This document shows positions 1 through 10,525 of a stretch of DNA of 64,000 bases, piece after piece. Location: the NCBI GenBank assembly GCA_917880885.1, contig OU862933.1, forward strand, positions 10,401,452 through 10,465,451. The letters run 5' to 3'. Source of the DNA: Limnephilus marmoratus (Eukaryota; Arthropoda; Insecta; Trichoptera; Limnephilidae). The notes beneath the pieces were generated by a model. The model saw only the letters and a program-made list of their open reading frames with translations, did not search any database and was not told the origin of the DNA. Every line of letters starts with the position of its first letter. Position 1 is the first letter of the stretch. The translations under genes and the position numbers were made by a program.

Positions 1-1015
1 AAGTTATAAATATGGCTTTCTCTCAATAAGGATGATCTTCGGAATTTCGAATTTGTAATAGAATTTAGTGTAACAAGATATTGTTTATTAGCGGTATTTA
101 GTCGAAGGATAAATAGTATTTAATAGTAAACGTTTTGAATTAGTTGTCTCGGTTAATACGCACAAATTATAAAAAAATACTTTGTACCAGTTTATTAACA
201 ACGAGAAACAACTACATAATTCGGTCACCAGAAATGGAAAATAATAAATTTTAATAGTACATTTCGTTAAAATTAAAACTTATTGTTCACTTGTGGCCAT
301 TATCATTAATGTGACAGTTTTAAGGTTAGTTTTTTCTCCTTCGTTCGTTTAAATGAATTAAAAAAGAACCTGTCAACAAAAACAGATTTTAATATAATTA
401 TGTCAAAGCACGGCGCGGCGTGAATAAAATACGTTGAATTATCCGAAGGTGTTTTGAACCTAAGTAATAGCTATTAAAATTTGTTCCATTTCCGATTATT
501 GGAATAGTTGTTCCTCATGGTTATTAAACTGACACGAAAAAGTGTTTTTTTTAAACAATTTGTGTTCATTAACCGTGTCCAGTAATTATGGATATATTTA
601 TCTTATGAAGAATCATAACACGAATCACACAAAACTAATACTATATCTATTTTTAACATATCATAAAGTTGAAGTTGATTCAGAACGTAGTTTTATTATC
701 GCGAGGATGCAAAAACGTAGTCATGAAGACGTGAAATCACCAGCCGCCACTGCTTTCCAGCACTCTTATTATTGTTATAGAGTACTCCAGTGAGAATTGT
801 TATGAACAAAAACGTAAGAGTGTATTATTTAAAATTACTTGTTAGTTCCCATTATAATGTCTGGTGTTTTTGTATTTTTCTACATTATGGTTAGTAAAAA
901 TGAAGTACCTATATATGTATGTATTGCAAAAATGTCTCTCATAACTTTAATTCTGTTTGAAATGCACTATTGATTCGACAATCAAATCAATCCAATTCGT
1001 ATTTGAAAGATCTAA
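1..1015. other. Intergenic, no gene recognised
   Basis: AT-rich sequence without a convincing coding region. The one notable motif is at 736-752, reading atcaccagccgccactg, which resembles the terminal inverted repeat end of hAT transposons (CAGTGGCGGCT type on the other strand). No partner terminus was found to its left. Confidence 0.5.
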
Positions 1016-1074
1016 TTACACTACTTTAATTTTTATGAAAGGTACTGCTACTGCTTTGAAGAGTGTAAACTTAC

Positions 1075-2321
1075 CCATGTTATACAACATCGGCTCCTGC
1101 ACCCTGTAGAGTTGGTTCATCTTATTCAAGCCGTAGTCAATCGCCTCCAGAACATCTTTGTCCTCTTCCAGTGGAGAACTGTTGATCAGACGATTCTCTA
1201 CTGATTCTTCACTTGAACTTATGTTTATATTCGATCTGGAGAGTTCTTCGATAACTAAATCGTCTCCCGATTTACTTAATTTATCATCGTCCTTATTTTT
1301 TTCTTCTTCTGCTTCTTTACTTAAGTCTAATAAAGTTGTGTTATAAATTAATTCGTTTCCTTTGACTTTTTCCGATGTAGTCACGTTTGATTCTCTAGAA
1401 TCAACGTTTTTTTCTTCTTCCGCGTTATTTCTTACCTCACTAATATTTACAGAAGGTTTTGCTAAAATAATAGGTGTGTTATCTATAATTACATCGATTT
1501 TGCTTTCGGGTTCAATTTTTACAATATTTTTCTCATTTGGTCTTTCTGTTTGCTCACTGCCGGGAATATCACTGGAGAGCGTTGTCCAGTATTGAAAGAT
1601 GGTAGTTTCATCATTGGTGAATTCACTGACCTGACTCGAAGTTCTGCCAGTTGGTTCCGTCGCAAATTCTTTTTTGTCGCTCGTGACATCATCAACCTTT
1701 TTATCAACAAATAAAACCGATTCAAATTTTTTAACTTGCTCGAGTGAGGAAACATTTTGCGAGCCATCGAGCATTTCATCAAAATCATTTTGTAGCTTTA
1801 TTAGACCACTGCTGTGTGGGGTAATAACTTTATTTAATTGAGAAGAATTCTTGGCGTCAATTGGAGAAGTGTTATTATCCCCGACGTTGAGTAAATCATC
1901 AGAACCTGTAAAGCGTTCAGTGATTTCTTTCGACGCTTTTTGTGTTGGGTAATCTTCCGTTAAAATAACGCCAATAGTTGAAGTTACGAAATTTGAAGTC
2001 GAATCTTTTCCGGTAGCAGAGTCATCATCTGTTTCATCTGTGGTTGACTGGGTAAAAAGTTCACGAGATGAATCACTGTGATGTAACTCGTGGTTATCTA
2101 CGGTACCTCTTACGAGATCACCGATTGTTTCGTCTCCCAAGTGGGGACCGGATAGTCCAACTGTTTGACTTCTGCCGTATGGTGATGATGGAGAAAGAGA
2201 TTCGTAGTTTTTGGTTTCAGGAGAGAGTGTACTGTCAGGATGCTGAATAGAAGAACTGTTTGCTGTGTGGTGTGTGAGAAGAATGGCCACAAACAGAGAA
2301 GCAATCCTGAAGATTGAAAAA
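1075..2321 (-). CDS. Large internal exon of a secreted, acidic Ser/Thr-rich protein
   Basis: On the minus strand an open frame runs without a stop through about 415 codons. It is bounded by a strong 3' splice site (pyrimidine tract then CAG, exon beginning at 2321) and a consensus 5' splice site (ATGG then GTAAGT, exon ending at 1075, phase 1). The frame stays open to 2389, and an ATG there gives 457 residues, but the splice signals suggest that part is intron. Near the exon start is a hydrophobic stretch (FRIASLFVAILLTHHTA) like the core of a signal peptide. After it the protein is low-complexity, rich in S, T, E, D and N, with many N-X-S/T sites and no cysteine cluster, which suggests a glycosylated extracellular or matrix protein. 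The segment ending the exon (DVLEAIDYGLNKMNQLYRVQ) looks more structured and probably continues in an exon beyond the window start. I do not recognise the family. Later and earlier exons were not identified. Confidence 0.6.
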
Positions 2322-2389
2322 CTGAAATAAAAGAGAGAAATAACATAAATATTTTGACAGTATACTATACATGAGTGTGGAGAGAACAT

Positions 2390-3336
2390 ACTACTTTTAC
2401 AAGACTAGTTGATCTATGTTGACAAACTATTGAATAGTTTTATTCTTATCGTATTGTCCGTCATCCAAACATCCGTCCTCATATATTTGAATAATTATTG
2501 ATTTAACATATATAATTAAACATAAAATCATAAATTTTAATGACATGTTACGATTTGATTAGAAAAGTATCTATTTGGTTCTTGCTTCAGCTTTAGACTT
2601 TAATAAAAAAAATAAAGTTTTTCTTAAACATAAATTATACGCACACCTATTACGCAGCTACAAACATGGAGAATATCAGAAAAACCTGATGAATTATGCA
2701 ATCTGGGTGAACTGATAAATACTCGTAGCTTACACAATTAATGGAATTCGACTTAACACATCAATAAGAATTTCGCCGGTAAACACAGGTCAACGACTCC
2801 AAGTAATAATATGTAAAACATAAAAAAGTTTGATTAATTATCTGTATAGCAGGTGCTAGGTTCAACCTCAAAATTATTCACAGACAAAATGTGTAAACAT
2901 TTTCCAATTAAGTACTTGACCGATAATTATGTAACTTTGATATTTGCAAATAACTCACCGTTTCAATGCACAAAACGAATCCATAATTATTCACAATTGT
3001 GTCAATCCTGATTACTTTTTATTTAAAATCAGTTTGCATCATTTTCCACCGAAGGAAGGTAGTGAAAACATTTTAATGAAAACAAATTAAACATCTCGAG
3101 ATTTCAGCGATATTGATAAGATAATTTTCCCGCGGTAATAATAAACGTCAAATTTCCCGCCGTTTCACTGTTTTAGTTAGGTGTCTTGATTTTAGTATTG
3201 TCCATGGGCGCGTTCTTTATTTGAACTTGAAGTTGAGAATGTTGAGATGCGACTAAGCTAAAGAGCAGTTTGCCTGGTATTAATCCTGGGGCACTTTAGA
3301 CTAGGAAGCTCCGGACGCTCCGATATGGAAATACAG
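2390..3336. other. Presumed intron or upstream region, nothing recognised
   Basis: AT-rich sequence upstream, on the minus strand, of the large exon. It may hold an intron and first exon of that gene, but I see no convincing coding segment or repeat in it. Confidence 0.4.
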
Positions 3337-3525
3337 TTAGGCGACCTCTCGTTGTCGATGAGGTGTCGATGCCATCTTCTCTGCCATCTCATCCTGTTCG
3401 GTGTTCACGGGTGAGATTCGCACGAGAGGAAGAGGAAGAACCGTCTTGCGTGTCGTTAAACTTGAACCGAAAAAAGTATGACAAAGCAGCGCCCCAATAA
3501 AAAAAACACTCAGTCGGGAAGCCAT
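3337..3525 (-). CDS. Candidate small secreted peptide or first exon
   Basis: An ATG at 3525 opens 62 codons ending at 3337. The first 22 residues (MASRLSVFFIGALLCHTFFG then SS) form a good signal peptide: short basic start, hydrophobic core, small residues at the end. The rest is basic and proline/serine-containing, with no cysteine pairs and no recognised domain. It lies about 1 kb upstream of the large secreted-protein exon on the same strand, so it could be an unrelated small gene, a chance open frame, or an alternative first exon. No clear donor site was found at its end. The signal peptide is the only real evidence. Confidence 0.25.
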   Translation of the reverse strand: MASRLSVFFIGALLCHTFFGSSLTTRKTVLPLPLVRISPVNTEQDEMAEKMASTPHRQREVA

Positions 3526-3529
3526 TAAA

Positions 3530-4185
3530 AGCTGAGTATATGAGCAAATTACACGACTCACATCGCGTAACGAACAACAAAATTTATAAAAATTAAACAA
3601 ATTATTAAATACCAAAATTTTGTCTTTACTGGTGTATCTCGTAACTAAACCAGACAATCTGGTTCTGTCTTTGCAAAAAACTCCCTAATAGTGAGGTCTG
3701 GGGTCTGCCGAAGATTTGTAAATACATTTTTAATTTTGATCGATTTGATTAACTCGATAATATTTTGTCTTCCTAGAGCGTCCTCTATTTCTTCTTTCAT
3801 TCTCGTTTTACATTATTTTACTTATCCCCAACTATTGGTTTCCAAATCCCTTTCATGGTCAAAATAACAAAATAAAAAAATTCAGATTACATTGGAGAAT
3901 AATACAAAACAATAATTTTATTGTAATATTAGGTTGTGAGGTCTGTAAATCAAAAATAAATAATTTGTAACCCCTTTTTAAAAATATTCAATACATTTTT
4001 TTAAAAGGTTCATAAATTCTTTTGTGGAAAATCTAAATCACAAAGTTCGCGAATGCTCTTGTAATTTGGCCGGTTATAAAAAGCGCAACCAAAAGCAAAT
4101 TGTAAAAAGGCAGAATCATGATTATTGTTCTGATCCAATTTTTACCACACGATAAAAAACTGTAATTACTTGTTTTTTTAACCCT
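3530..4185. other. Intergenic, nothing recognised
   Basis: AT-rich, no gene or repeat recognised between the candidate peptide and the first B element. Confidence 0.4.
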
Positions 4186-4568
4186 AGCTCCACACAGGTG
4201 GCCCTGAGAAAAATAATTTCCACCAGGGCCTGGCTAGGCCATGCTATGGCCATGCTATGGCCAGGCCATGCTGTTCGAAGGTATTTTTAAGTAAAGGAAG
4301 TTTTGAGAAGGAATTTATATGAGGGGCGGGTAGGAATATGTAGTGACGTGTCCAGGAGTGACGAACGTATGAATCCATCCCTCCAATTGGTCCAAAGGAC
4401 CACTATCAACCAGTCTCTCTCGATCCGGCCGCCAAGAAGCGGAAAAACATCACTCTATGAATCTAAGTCACCAAAAGTAGCGAACCACTTGAGGTGACCT
4501 ATGGCAGAGGTGTCGGTTATCCAATAAATGGCTCCTGGGGAAGCGGTGACCATACCCGCCCCCTAAAT
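4186..4568 (-). mobile_element. SINE-like family B copy (B1)
   Basis: Shares long stretches with eight other copies in the window. In element orientation B starts with gggaggcgggtatgggtacc, passes through segments such as aagtggttcgctacg, and ends with a hairpin (ggccctgagg ... cctcagggcc), then cctcctgtgtggag and a poly-A run. This copy is on the minus strand: the T-run and ctccacacagg are at its left. The hairpin region is disturbed by a local duplication of a tggccatgcta motif (about 4228-4272). Short open frames inside it are not genes. Confidence 0.75.
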
Positions 4569-4569
4569 T

Positions 4570-4914
4570 AGCAATGGCATTGATATTCCTGGTGCCGAAC
4601 ACGTTAACGGTGAATGAGGCTTCGAAAGCGCGTTAATGATTTATTGTTTGTTTTCTACACTTAAAGGCTAATTTAAATTATTCTGCGGCGTATCAATACA
4701 CAAAAGAACACTTCAAAAAACTGTTTGTATTAAACACTGCATAAGCAGGCCTCCGGCCCCTAGGGGTTAAAGGCAAACCAGAGATTATTCAGATTATTGA
4801 ATTTTCTGTATTTGAATGTTCTGAATTGTCATATTTCCTATTTAAGAACTCTAACACATTTAATTATTAATTTTTTATTTTTAACTTTATGAGTAAAATC
4901 TCAAATTGTAATAT
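4570..4914. other. Intergenic, nothing recognised
   Basis: AT-rich spacer between the B1 copy and the foldback element. Confidence 0.4.
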
Positions 4915-4980
4915 TTAATTAAAGGAAGACAATATAAGCGAAACTCAATAGGAAATCTGGAGACAGAAAAATCGGAAAAA

Positions 4981-5380
4981 GATATTGGCACCTCTGGGAC
5001 TTGAACCCAGGACCTTCTGCTTACACGGCAACTGCTCTACCAACTTAAGCTCAGTTGGTAGAGCAGTTACCATGGAAAAAGATATTGGCACCTCTGGGAC
5101 TCGAACCCAGGACCTTCTGCTTACATGGCAACTGCTCTACCAACTTTAGCTCAGTTGGTAGAGCAGTTGCCGTGGAAAAAGATATTGGCACCTCTAGGAC
5201 TTGAACCCAGGACCTTCTGCTTACATGGCAACTGCTCTACCAACTTAAGCTCAGTTGGTAGAGCAGTTGCCATGGAAAAAGATATTGGCACCTCTGGGGC
5301 TCGAACCCAGGACCTTCTGCTTAAATGGCAACTACCAACTGAGCTAAAGTTGGTAGAGCAGTTGCCATGTAAGCAGAAGG
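4981..5380. repeat. Tandem array, exact 100-bp period, about four units
   Basis: The motif gatattggcacctct recurs at 4981, 5081, 5181 and 5281, a spacing of exactly 100 bp each time. Each unit holds a minus-strand tRNA-like 3' part through the D-arm, then a plus-strand D-arm (agctcagttggtagagcagt), so each unit is itself a hairpin. The unit ends with catggaaaaa, which rejoins the next gatattggcac. The last unit differs: it leads into the intact right arm. Confidence 0.85.
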
Positions 5381-5406
5381 TCCTGGGTTCGAGTCCCAGA
5401 GGTGCT
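5348..5406 (+). pseudogene. tRNA-Thr(TGT)-like pseudogene in the right arm
   Basis: The plus strand carries a D-arm (from agttggtagagcag), an anticodon loop CATGTAA giving anticodon TGT, a T-arm with the invariant GGTTCGAGTCC B-box, and a 3' acceptor strand aggtgc. A T-run at 5413-5417 follows and could act as a pol III terminator. It is not a working tRNA: the universally conserved U33 is A, and the 5' acceptor strand is missing at the snap-back junction. Similarity to threonine tRNA is by eye. Confidence 0.6.
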
Positions 5407-5527
5407 AATATCTTTTTCCGATTTTTCTGTCTCCAGATTATAGATTGAGTTTCGCTAATTGAATATTGTCTTCAATTAATTATACATTTCATTTTATTGC
5501 ATTATGCTCGTAATATATTTATATTAA

Positions 5528-6184
5528 GGGGGCAGCCCACGGTGCGTGGGCGGTAAAAGGGTGAATTTTTTATTATTATTATTTTCAAGCAAACGATTAA
5601 TGGATTTTTTTTTTTAAAACTCATAGTAAATATATACAAATAGAACACTGTATAAAAATTTTTCTACACGAATCTAAATTATGATTTGGGGTGTACGCCG
5701 CTTTCAACAGGACACTCCGACGAAATTGCTGCTCGGTGGTTGACATCGATTAAGTTTATCAGAAAAATAAAATAAAAATATGTTTAGAAACTAGACATAT
5801 AGGTTTATGGCACCACGTAGGAGATTGGATATCAAAAAAAAAATGGCGGACCAGCGAATTTTATTTCCGGTTTTTATGGAAAATTTTTATCGTCCATAAT
5901 ATGTAATGGATTTTCGAATAGTATATTTAAGCTTAATGCGTGCAAATCGCATCTACAGTTTTTTAAATATGTTGTTAACCGTGGAGAAAAACGCATTCAA
6001 AGTTTTGCTGAAGGATAATTCAACATACAAGCTGTTTCAAATGGTTTCACATAAAATGCTCAATATACGTCAATTTTACGAATTTCTTTAAAAATTTTGG
6101 TGAGAGCATTCTTAACAGCATTTTTCAGAAAATGAAATTTAAAAAAATTAAAAAAAAAATATATTTTCCCAGTGGGCTGGTGCC
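5528..6184. mobile_element. Non-coding element flanked by TTAA (MITE candidate)
   Basis: TTAA occurs at both borders (5524-5527 and 6185-6188). Just inside, the left end (gggggcagcccac) is an imperfect inverted match to the right end (gtgggctggtgcc). The interior is AT-rich; a 61-residue frame at 5906-6091 has no recognised features. TTAA duplication is typical of the piggyBac and Kolobok superfamilies, but the short terminal repeats do not decide between them. Confidence 0.5.
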
Positions 6185-6189
6185 TTAAG

Positions 6190-6735
6190 TCAACATAGGT
6201 TTTTTGAGGCTCTTTGGAGTAAATTCTTCAAATTTTGTACGTGATCTTCACAAAATAAAATATAACACGCTTTTTGCCGATATTTTTTACAACAATCGAA
6301 ACAAGCATCCGGTGATGAGTGGTAATTTTAAAGTTAGCGCCAATAGTGCAAGAAGCATGTGATTTCTTTCGAAATCCAATGTCTTTTAGGAAGTGCTTTG
6401 TGCTTGCTATTTTACGTGAATCTTCCAAGGAATATTAGTTCGCACGCAGTTTAAGGGCAAAGTCTTCTCACAATAAAATGTAAATAGAATTGCTTCATTA
6501 TTACCTAACCTGGAAGATATTTCCGGTTGCCAGCGCAATGCGTTACATGATTGACTGCTGCAATAATGTCAACGATTCTCTGAAACCACTTAGGAATAGG
6601 CGCGTTTGTAATTGACACGGACACCGCCTAGTGAACACTTGAGTAATAACTTAACGCACAAGTAGTCAGTTAGTTACTTTTAGACTGCATAAGTATGATC
6701 GATGTGGGACAATAGCGAATGATTGAATATATTTC
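6190..6735. other. Intergenic, nothing recognised
   Basis: No gene or repeat recognised. Confidence 0.4.
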
Positions 6736-6906
6736 GACCGGTCAGTAGTTGAGTGTGCATCACATTTGGGTCCTACCCAGGCGTTCCGCGTTTTCGCTAA
6801 GTCCTCCATCACGACTCAAGCAACATTTTCGTCTTACTGAAGTGGTAGTAGGAGATTTTTAAATATTGTCGGGTTATTCGTAACCCGGCAATGTTTGTGT
6901 TTCTTT
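6736..6906 (+). mobile_element. SINE family C copy (C1)
   Basis: A ~170-bp unit with a tRNA-like head: A-box-like tagttgagtgtg and a decayed B-box. The body includes tcctccatcacgac and gtagtaggagatttt. Near the 3' end is the hairpin cgggttattcgtaacccg, followed by aatgtttgt. Three other copies are at 34.2, 42.0 and 58.3 kb. Confidence 0.75.
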
Positions 6907-7126
6907 AAAATAAAAAAAAAAGTAATTTGCATACCCAGTGGATTTCGAATAAGAAAAGCATCATCTTGCATCAGCACACTGTCACATCGGGTCATTTCAT
7001 ATCATTCTCGGACCTACCCGACCTTTTCTACCATTCCCTTTGAAGTCCATATATTCTCCTAGGATTCCTCTCACAGTTTATCTGCTTAACACGTCCAAAC
7101 TACCTAAGCATCTCTTTTTAATCTGA

Positions 7127-7320
7127 GTAAAATAATTTCCCTCAGGGCCTATGTTATCTTAAGATATGCTGAGTGAAAGGTCTTTTTTAAGGAAGAGAAG
7201 TAAAGGAAGTTCTGGGACGGAAATATGTATGAGTGGTGGGAAGGAATCTTGGGGGCAGTGTGTCCAGTAGTGATGCACGTTTGAATCCATCCCTTCAACT
7301 GCGTTGCAGAGTGATAGGTC
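7127..7320 (-). mobile_element. Family B fragment (B2)
   Basis: Only the 3' half of a B element, minus orientation: hairpin strand ataatttccctcagggcc, then ggaatcttgggggcagtgtg and catcccttcaactgcg. The 5' half is missing. Confidence 0.65.
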
Positions 7321-7664
7321 GATTAGATTTAATGTTTGTTACCTTGTGAACTTATGTTTGTTCGACGTTTTGACAGATGGTATAAAGTGAACATCGCACA
7401 GATGCTTTCCACAGCGGCTGACTTAGGAGCATAATCAAATTTTATAATATATTTTTATAATTATAATTTAGTAGATGTTGAACTTTATAATGATTAATGA
7501 TCAACAAGATGGATCAAGGATACAAATATTTATGAGATATAATATTTTTGGTAAGCCACGTTATTCTCCTGTGCCATTCATGTGGAATACGTGTTTTTTT
7601 TAAATGATTTTCGGCTATGTAATTATTTTTTTTTCACACCTATAAAATTATGTCCCGTCTATCC
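7321..7664. other. Intergenic, nothing recognised
   Basis: AT-rich sequence without recognised genes or repeats. Confidence 0.4.
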
Positions 7665-7806
7665 GGTTTATAAAAAATGATACAATTTTTTGGATTAAAA
7701 GTTTAAAAAAATCGCTAGAGTTTCAAAAATACGATAAAAAAAACGGAATGTCTTAATTTGCCGAAACCGGATTTAAAAAAACATGTGATGCAAGTGGCCT
7801 ATTGTG
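7665..7806 (+). repeat. Dispersed repeat L, copy 1
   Basis: About 140 bp shared in the same orientation with 34004-34160: ggtttataaaaaatg, tttcaaaaatacgat, ccgaaaccgg or cctaaaccgg, then aagtggcctatt or tagtggcatatt. Non-coding; class unknown. Confidence 0.6.
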
Positions 7807-7809
7807 ACA

Positions 7810-8330
7810 AAAAATATATTTAATCATTGAAGACAAGAAAAATTAAAGATGTCTTCAATAATTAAATATAATGACTTAAAGTTTTACTTCATCTAAGTTA
7901 TTCCGCAAAACAAAACAAAAACAAAAATATATAAAAAAATATATTTGAAACATTAAATTATAAATACTTGGACCGTTCTGATTCCACACATTCAATCTGA
8001 CAATGATTTTCTATTTCTATACTATCATGGTATCTCATTTTGCACATTCAAAAACCGGAATTGATATTGCTCGTTCTTTATTATATTGATTGCAAAAAAT
8101 ATTGTTCTGATGACTCTGGGTCAGTGGTGTCCTATTTGATACCAACAAAAAATCTGTATATCTACTATCTACAAACATAAGTGCAGGTATGAATATATTT
8201 ATTTTGTAAGTTGTTATTTAGATGTACGTGTTGTGATTGTCACACACACAAACATTACAAACCAGTCTGCGCAACGTGGTTTGTTGCTCCCATATCCACC
8301 ATTGCAAGGATCATTCGGCAGTGAATATAG
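7810..8330. other. Intergenic, nothing recognised
   Basis: AT-rich sequence with no recognised feature. A 191-codon frame begins at its right end but lies mostly in a dispersed repeat. Confidence 0.4.
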
Positions 8331-8936
8331 TATCGAACAGTATTATTACCGTAGCGTCTGCGTGGTTGAATTTCAGAACCCAGCCACGAGTGCACGTCGG
8401 ACGCCACGCCATACGCGCCGCGCCACAAATAACAGCTGTGTACGTGGAATTTCACACAAAGCTACTGTTATAATTCGGTTTCGAATTCAAGAATTTGATA
8501 CAAGATGTCGCTACTTCCATCAGCAGCTCGCATGTGAACGTTTCTTCTTTAGGTATAACTACTACGGATTTATAGAATTTAAGTATCTTTCCGGAAATGG
8601 AGAGATTATATATGGCGTTATTGCCAGTCACGGTTACTTTAACTCGGTGATTAGCTGTCACTGGATCACAGTGGATCCGAGGAACTGGCAATTTTTGGAA
8701 CCAGTTCTTATCAGATTTATAAAATGGTTACCTACACTCAAACTGGGCGAAGCCGAACTAAAGCGGCCCGCAGGGCCTAGCAGCAAAAACCTGCGGAGCG
8801 GTTTTTAACTGGCAATTTTTGGAACCAGTTCTTATCGGATATATAAAATGGTTACCGACACTCAAACGGGGCGAAGCCGAATTCAAGCTGCCCGCAGGGC
8901 CTAGCAGCAAAAACATGCGGAGCGGGTTTTTAACTG
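8331..8936 (+). repeat. Dispersed repeat E, copy 1
   Basis: Shares several conserved blocks, in the same order, with the reverse complement of 34440-34860: gtggttgaatttcagaaccc, cacgccatac, cacaaata, gtgtacgtg, and gtggatccgaggaac followed by ttttggaaccagtt. An open frame of 191 codons crosses it, but the second copy does not keep that frame throughout, so it is probably non-coding. The right end (8683-8936) is a 124-bp tandem duplication starting aactggcaatttttgg at 8683 and 8807. Confidence 0.65.
8683..8936 (+). repeat. 124-bp tandem duplication
   Basis: Two adjacent copies, each starting aactggcaatttttggaacc and ending in ctgcggagcgg or atgcggagcggg with tttttaact. GC-rich segments such as cccgcagggcctagcagc are identical in both. 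Confidence 0.85.
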
Positions 8937-9011
8937 CTAGTGGTTATAATTATTGAAGAAAAATAAACCAAATATTAAAACGTTTTTATTTTTATTTGGT
9001 TTTTAACATTA

Positions 9012-9402
9012 TATCCGCACAGGAGGCCCTGAAGAAAATAATTCCACTCAGGGCCCATGTCATCTTTGGGGATGCCGTGTGGAGATTATTTTTAGGAAAG
9101 AAAGGGAGGGTGTTCTGGGAAGGACACAAATGTGAGGGGTGGGTAGGAATCTGGGTGTCAGTGTATCCAGGAGTGAAAGATGAATGATTCTATCCCTCCC
9201 ACCGCAGTGCAAGGTGAAGTCAAAAAATTTCCCTCAACCAGTCTCTCCCGATCTGGCCTGCCACACAATTGGTGGGCAGACGCATACGCCGCCAAGAGTC
9301 TGACAAACCTGAACCCGGGCATCCCTGCTAAATCACCAAACGTAGCGAACCGATTGGGGTGACCTATGGGGTTGGCTATCCAAAAATTGTTCCCGGGGCA
9401 CC
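9012..9402 (-). mobile_element. Family B copy (B3)
   Basis: Near full-length B element on the minus strand: starts at left with the T-run and cgcacaggaggcc, then the hairpin strands, the body (ccgatctggcctgcc, ggggtgacctatgg) and ends with ttcccggggcacc. Inner open frames are by-products. Confidence 0.75.
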
Positions 9403-9840
9403 TATACAACTATGATTTCACATATTTTATTCATTTGACAGCAGTTCTAACAAATTAATAAGATGATGCACAACGTCACGTAAAATTCGGCATTAGGCCG
9501 CTAATAATACACTCCTTAGAAAGATGGCGATAATGTCTAAATTTCCGTTTAACACCAGCCGCCTGTTTTGATTCATTCTCGAATAAAACATCGTGTTTTA
9601 TTTTATTTTCGAAGCACTGGCGCAAACTTTGAAATCTGTACCATAAAGGATAAACCACGTAAGTCCATAGCAAAATCTATAGCTATGAGTGATTTATGGT
9701 ACAGAAATGTTCACATTATATGATAAAACTATAATCGAAAAGGTGTTCGTAAGTAGTAGATTTTGAATTTCAAAGCGGATTTTATAGGCCTGTCACTTTA
9801 TTTTTTTTCCGTTTTTATAAAAAGATTAATAAAAAAATAC

Positions 9841-10045
9841 TCTTTTTTGTTATTTGTTTTTGGGGTGTTATGCCGTGTTGCGCTACCCCCTCCTTTAGCC
9901 AACGTTTCGGACGTCGTTACAGATGTGATGATGGACATCGTTACAGATGTGATGATGGACACTGTAACGCTGTCCGAAACATTGGCTAAAGGAGGAGGTA
10001 GCGCAAGACGGCATAACACCCCCAAAAAAATAACAAAAATACTTT
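9841..10045. mobile_element. Foldback MITE F, copy 1
   Basis: Left arm about 9841-9925 (tggggtgttatgccgtgttg, cgctacc, cctttagccaacgtttcgga) is the inverted complement of right arm about 9966-10045. The centre holds two tandem copies of a 24-bp motif, gttacagatgtgatgatgga. A second, shorter-armed copy lies at 62640-62835. No target duplication was clear. Open frames read the arms on both strands and are not genes. Confidence 0.8.
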
Positions 10046-10187
10046 TGGCCGTGAAAATCTAAAATCATGTCCAAAAAAATACTCGATTTTTTCAAAGGCA
10101 AGTAAGTATGTGTTCTACTCGCAGTATTTTATTAAAATATCTAAAACGTTTCTAAGCCAACTAATTTTCAAACCAAAATCACTCGAT

Positions 10188-10525
10188 GGCCGGCGTGGTC
10201 GAGGGGTAAGGCTCTTGACTCGCAATCCGAAGATCGCAGGTTCGAAACCTGGCATGGGCAAATAAATTTTATTTGATTGATTCATGTTATTTCACAATTA
10301 ATTCATTGAAAATAATATATAGTATATTTGTGCCACATTCCAGGGAGGAAAATACTCTCAGTATCACCCTGGAGTAAGACCACCATTCAGAATTGAAACG
10401 TTGCTTGATATGGCTTTAGCCGTGTTTTGTGACCAGATCTGAATGGCCAGGTACTTCCCTACCTTCCTCTGCCACAAGCTGGGACTCTTGTGAGGTATTC
10501 ATAAAAAAAACAAAAAACAAAAACA
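10188..10525 (+). mobile_element. SINE family A copy (A1)
   Basis: tRNA-like head with box A (tggtcgaggggtaaggc) and box B (aggttcgaaacctgg), then a conserved body (caccattcagaattgaaacg, ggctttagccgtgtttt, ccagatctgaatggcc), ending with tgggactcttgtgaggtatt and an A-rich tail of aaaacaaaaa type. A block present in A5 (cctcacaacatacctcaatt and following) is deleted here. Confidence 0.8.

Larger units (their letters stand above)
4915..5480. mobile_element. Foldback (inverted-repeat) element with tRNA-Thr-like arms
   Basis: The two ends are inverted repeats of each other over about 130 bp. The left arm (from about 4915) reads gaagacaatat ... gcgaaactcaat ... ctggagacagaaaaatcgg and then gatattggcacctctggg. 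The right arm (about 5348-5480) is its reverse complement with small differences. The inner half of each arm is a tRNA-like sequence with D-arm (tagctcagttggtagagc), anticodon region and T-arm (ctgggttcgagtcccag). The flanks are both AT-rich with ttaatt, so the exact ends and target duplication are uncertain. No protein is encoded. It may be a MITE-like element that captured a tRNA, or a SINE pair made inverted by snap-back. Confidence 0.7.

Noticed and set aside
5125..5448. Open frame of 107 codons with repeated amino-acid motifs
   Set aside because: It reads through the tRNA-like 100-bp tandem units of the foldback element; the apparent protein repeat is just the DNA repeat translated.
8233..8808. 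191-codon frame considered as a gene
   Set aside because: It runs through a dispersed repeat whose second copy has indels and a different reading frame; no start context, splice sites or known domain.
9763..10062. 99-codon frame with symmetrical peptide halves
   Set aside because: It reads both arms of a foldback MITE; an equivalent frame exists on the opposite strand for the same reason.
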